Below, piece after piece: positions 1 through 64,000 of a stretch of 64,000 bases of DNA. The notes below the pieces were generated by a model. The model worked only from the letters and a program-made list of their open reading frames with translations. It had not been told where the DNA came from and did not search any database. Source of the DNA: Sipunculus nudus (Eukaryota; Annelida; Sipuncula; Golfingiida; Sipunculidae); contig CM049315.1 in the NCBI GenBank assembly GCA_026874595.1, positions 15,754,164-15,818,163 on the forward strand, in the 5' to 3' direction. Each line of letters starts with the position of its first letter. Position 1 is the stretch's first letter. Made by a program: the position numbers and the translations under genes.

Positions 1-416
1 GTCAATTTCCCCGACATACCAGTATTTACATTTCCACTATATTTGACGATAAGCATCAATTTTAGCGTTCACTTGATATGGAGGGGACAATATTTATTAA
101 ACTTGCTTGTGCAGGCAATTTAAATGTAAACACCTTATTACTTAATTATGTTTCTGTTTGTTAGCATAACGCCCACGACCAAGTCATCAGAGGGAACTTT
201 GACCCAGTTACAACACGGAAGTGTGTCACAGCTTGACCTAGAAAGGTCCAAAACTTACCGTGACAAAACTACAACCTGTACTAAAGTTTATAATCGGTCG
301 TGAAGTCGTGATTTTGGCAACCAAAATGAGCCTTTACTGAATCTTAGCAACATCTAACTACTCAGCTGTAACGGAAACTGGTGATTTGTGAAGGGGAGCC
401 CACATAAAACGAGAGG
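1..416 (+). promoter_or_regulatory. candidate promoter and 5' non-coding exon ending at 416
   Basis: A strong donor, GTAAGT at 417-422, follows a moderately GC-rich stretch. An acceptor TTATTACAG ends at 1185, just before the coding exon. This fits a 5' untranslated exon ending at 416 and spliced to 1186. The transcription start is not visible: no TATA box or other core promoter element stands out. Inferred from splice signals only. Confidence 0.35.
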
Positions 417-1185
417 GTAAGTTTTTTGTACTTAGCCTTATGTAGCATTTAATTTGTGATGATGCGAGCTAGTATAAAATAACAGTACTGATAAGTGTAG
501 GCCTGTCTGCAGACTGATTGAGTTGGCCTAGCTGGCTGCTGTCTGATAAAGCATGTTAACTAACTCTGGCAATTAACTTATTACTTGACTTCATGTAAGT
601 TAATGATTGATATTAATATATGGTTTTGTAGTCACTTGCTGACAAGCAATTTGCATTTGTCTGTACATGTTTTATATTATAAAGATCATAGTTTAACATG
701 CTTTAGGTATAGATACATGCTAGCTATATACACAGAGATTTATAGATTATATGGTTGCCACAGTTGTATATATCAGGTAACAGTAAAGTACACAATAATA
801 AGTGATACTTATAATTTATAATATTACAGTATTCAAGTTATATATAAATATAAATAATATTGCATGGTTTTTGATCATTTACATTTCACTCTTATCATGT
901 TTGTTAGTATTATTTATGACTGTTAAAAGCTAGTTATTCTATAATTAATATTTTATCCTAAAAATACCATAACATTTACTTTAGTATCAATTTGACTACA
1001 CTTAAGTTAATCAAGTATTCTGATTAGAAATATTAGTGCTGCATTTTCATTTTACATTTGAGTTATTCAATAATTTAACTTTTTTTTTTTAGAAAAAAAA
1101 CTTTAAAAATTTTATTCTTCACTGCAAATTTGTGTGTTTTTGTACTTGAAACAATTTGTAATGTTTTTCCACAAAATTATTACAG

Positions 1186-1236
1186 ACAAAGATTGAATCA
1201 TTCATCCAGTTGCATACTTTTAACAGCAGCTTCACC
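1186..1236 (+). other. CYFIP: 5' UTR part of exon 1
   Basis: Sequence between the candidate acceptor (AG at 1184-1185) and the chosen ATG at 1237. The context TTCACCATGA has C at -1 and -2 and A at -3, acceptable for initiation. A TTG codon at 1210 is in frame but is not a plausible animal start. Confidence 0.4.
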
Positions 1237-63943
<62,707 letters not shown>

Positions 63944-64000
63944 GTGAGACGTTTGTATGTTTGTATCCAGCCTCGTTACGACTACACCACAGGTGGGACG

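Overview
The window looks like nuclear genomic DNA of a marine bivalve mollusc. It is AT-rich and intron-dense, and it is packed with microsatellites and with two families of short non-autonomous elements of a kind I associate with bivalve genomes: a 5' motif, a short GC microsatellite, a tandem satellite core and a 3' hairpin. The organism call is inferred from repeat content; no species marker is visible.

The one host gene is a CYFIP homolog (cytoplasmic FMR1-interacting protein, also Sra-1/PIR121), a subunit of the WAVE regulatory complex that takes Rac1 signals to Arp2/3 actin nucleation. It runs left to right across almost the whole window. Twenty-two coding exons (1237 to 63943) can be placed by protein similarity and GT-AG sites. 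They cover about 970 of the roughly 1250 residues usual for the family; the C-terminal part lies past the right edge. A candidate 5' non-coding exon ends at 416. Exon 20 has a +1 frame conflict: its two halves match the family in different frames.

Layout: 1-1479, 5' end and exon 1. 1480-23135, a 21.7-kb first intron with a 116-bp satellite (4487-5878), a 24-bp minisatellite open in five frames (7121-9546), TA-rich arrays and two Helentron-like elements (15902-17656 and 19004-22224). 23136-40357, exons 2 to 13, with a third Helentron-like element (27998-29744) and a first member of a second family (about 33095-35828). 40358-44928, intron 13, with a splice-donor minisatellite and two more family-1 elements. 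44929-51563, exons 14 to 19 with a second family-2 element. 51564-60871, intron 19, with a hAT-like element enclosing a foldback-like element, a third family-2 element and a 5'-truncated LINE with reverse transcriptase. 60872-64000, exons 20 to 22 and a 50-bp repeat array.

Three observations stand out. First, at four of the 22 exons (3, 13, 17, 22) the intron opens with a tandem repeat whose unit contains the authentic 5' splice site, giving arrays of candidate alternative donors; at exon 3 the 24-bp period keeps the reading frame. Second, the family-1 elements carry 288-bp satellite units with about seven AGGTCA nuclear-receptor half-sites each. Third, every recognisable member of both element families lies in the same orientation as the gene.
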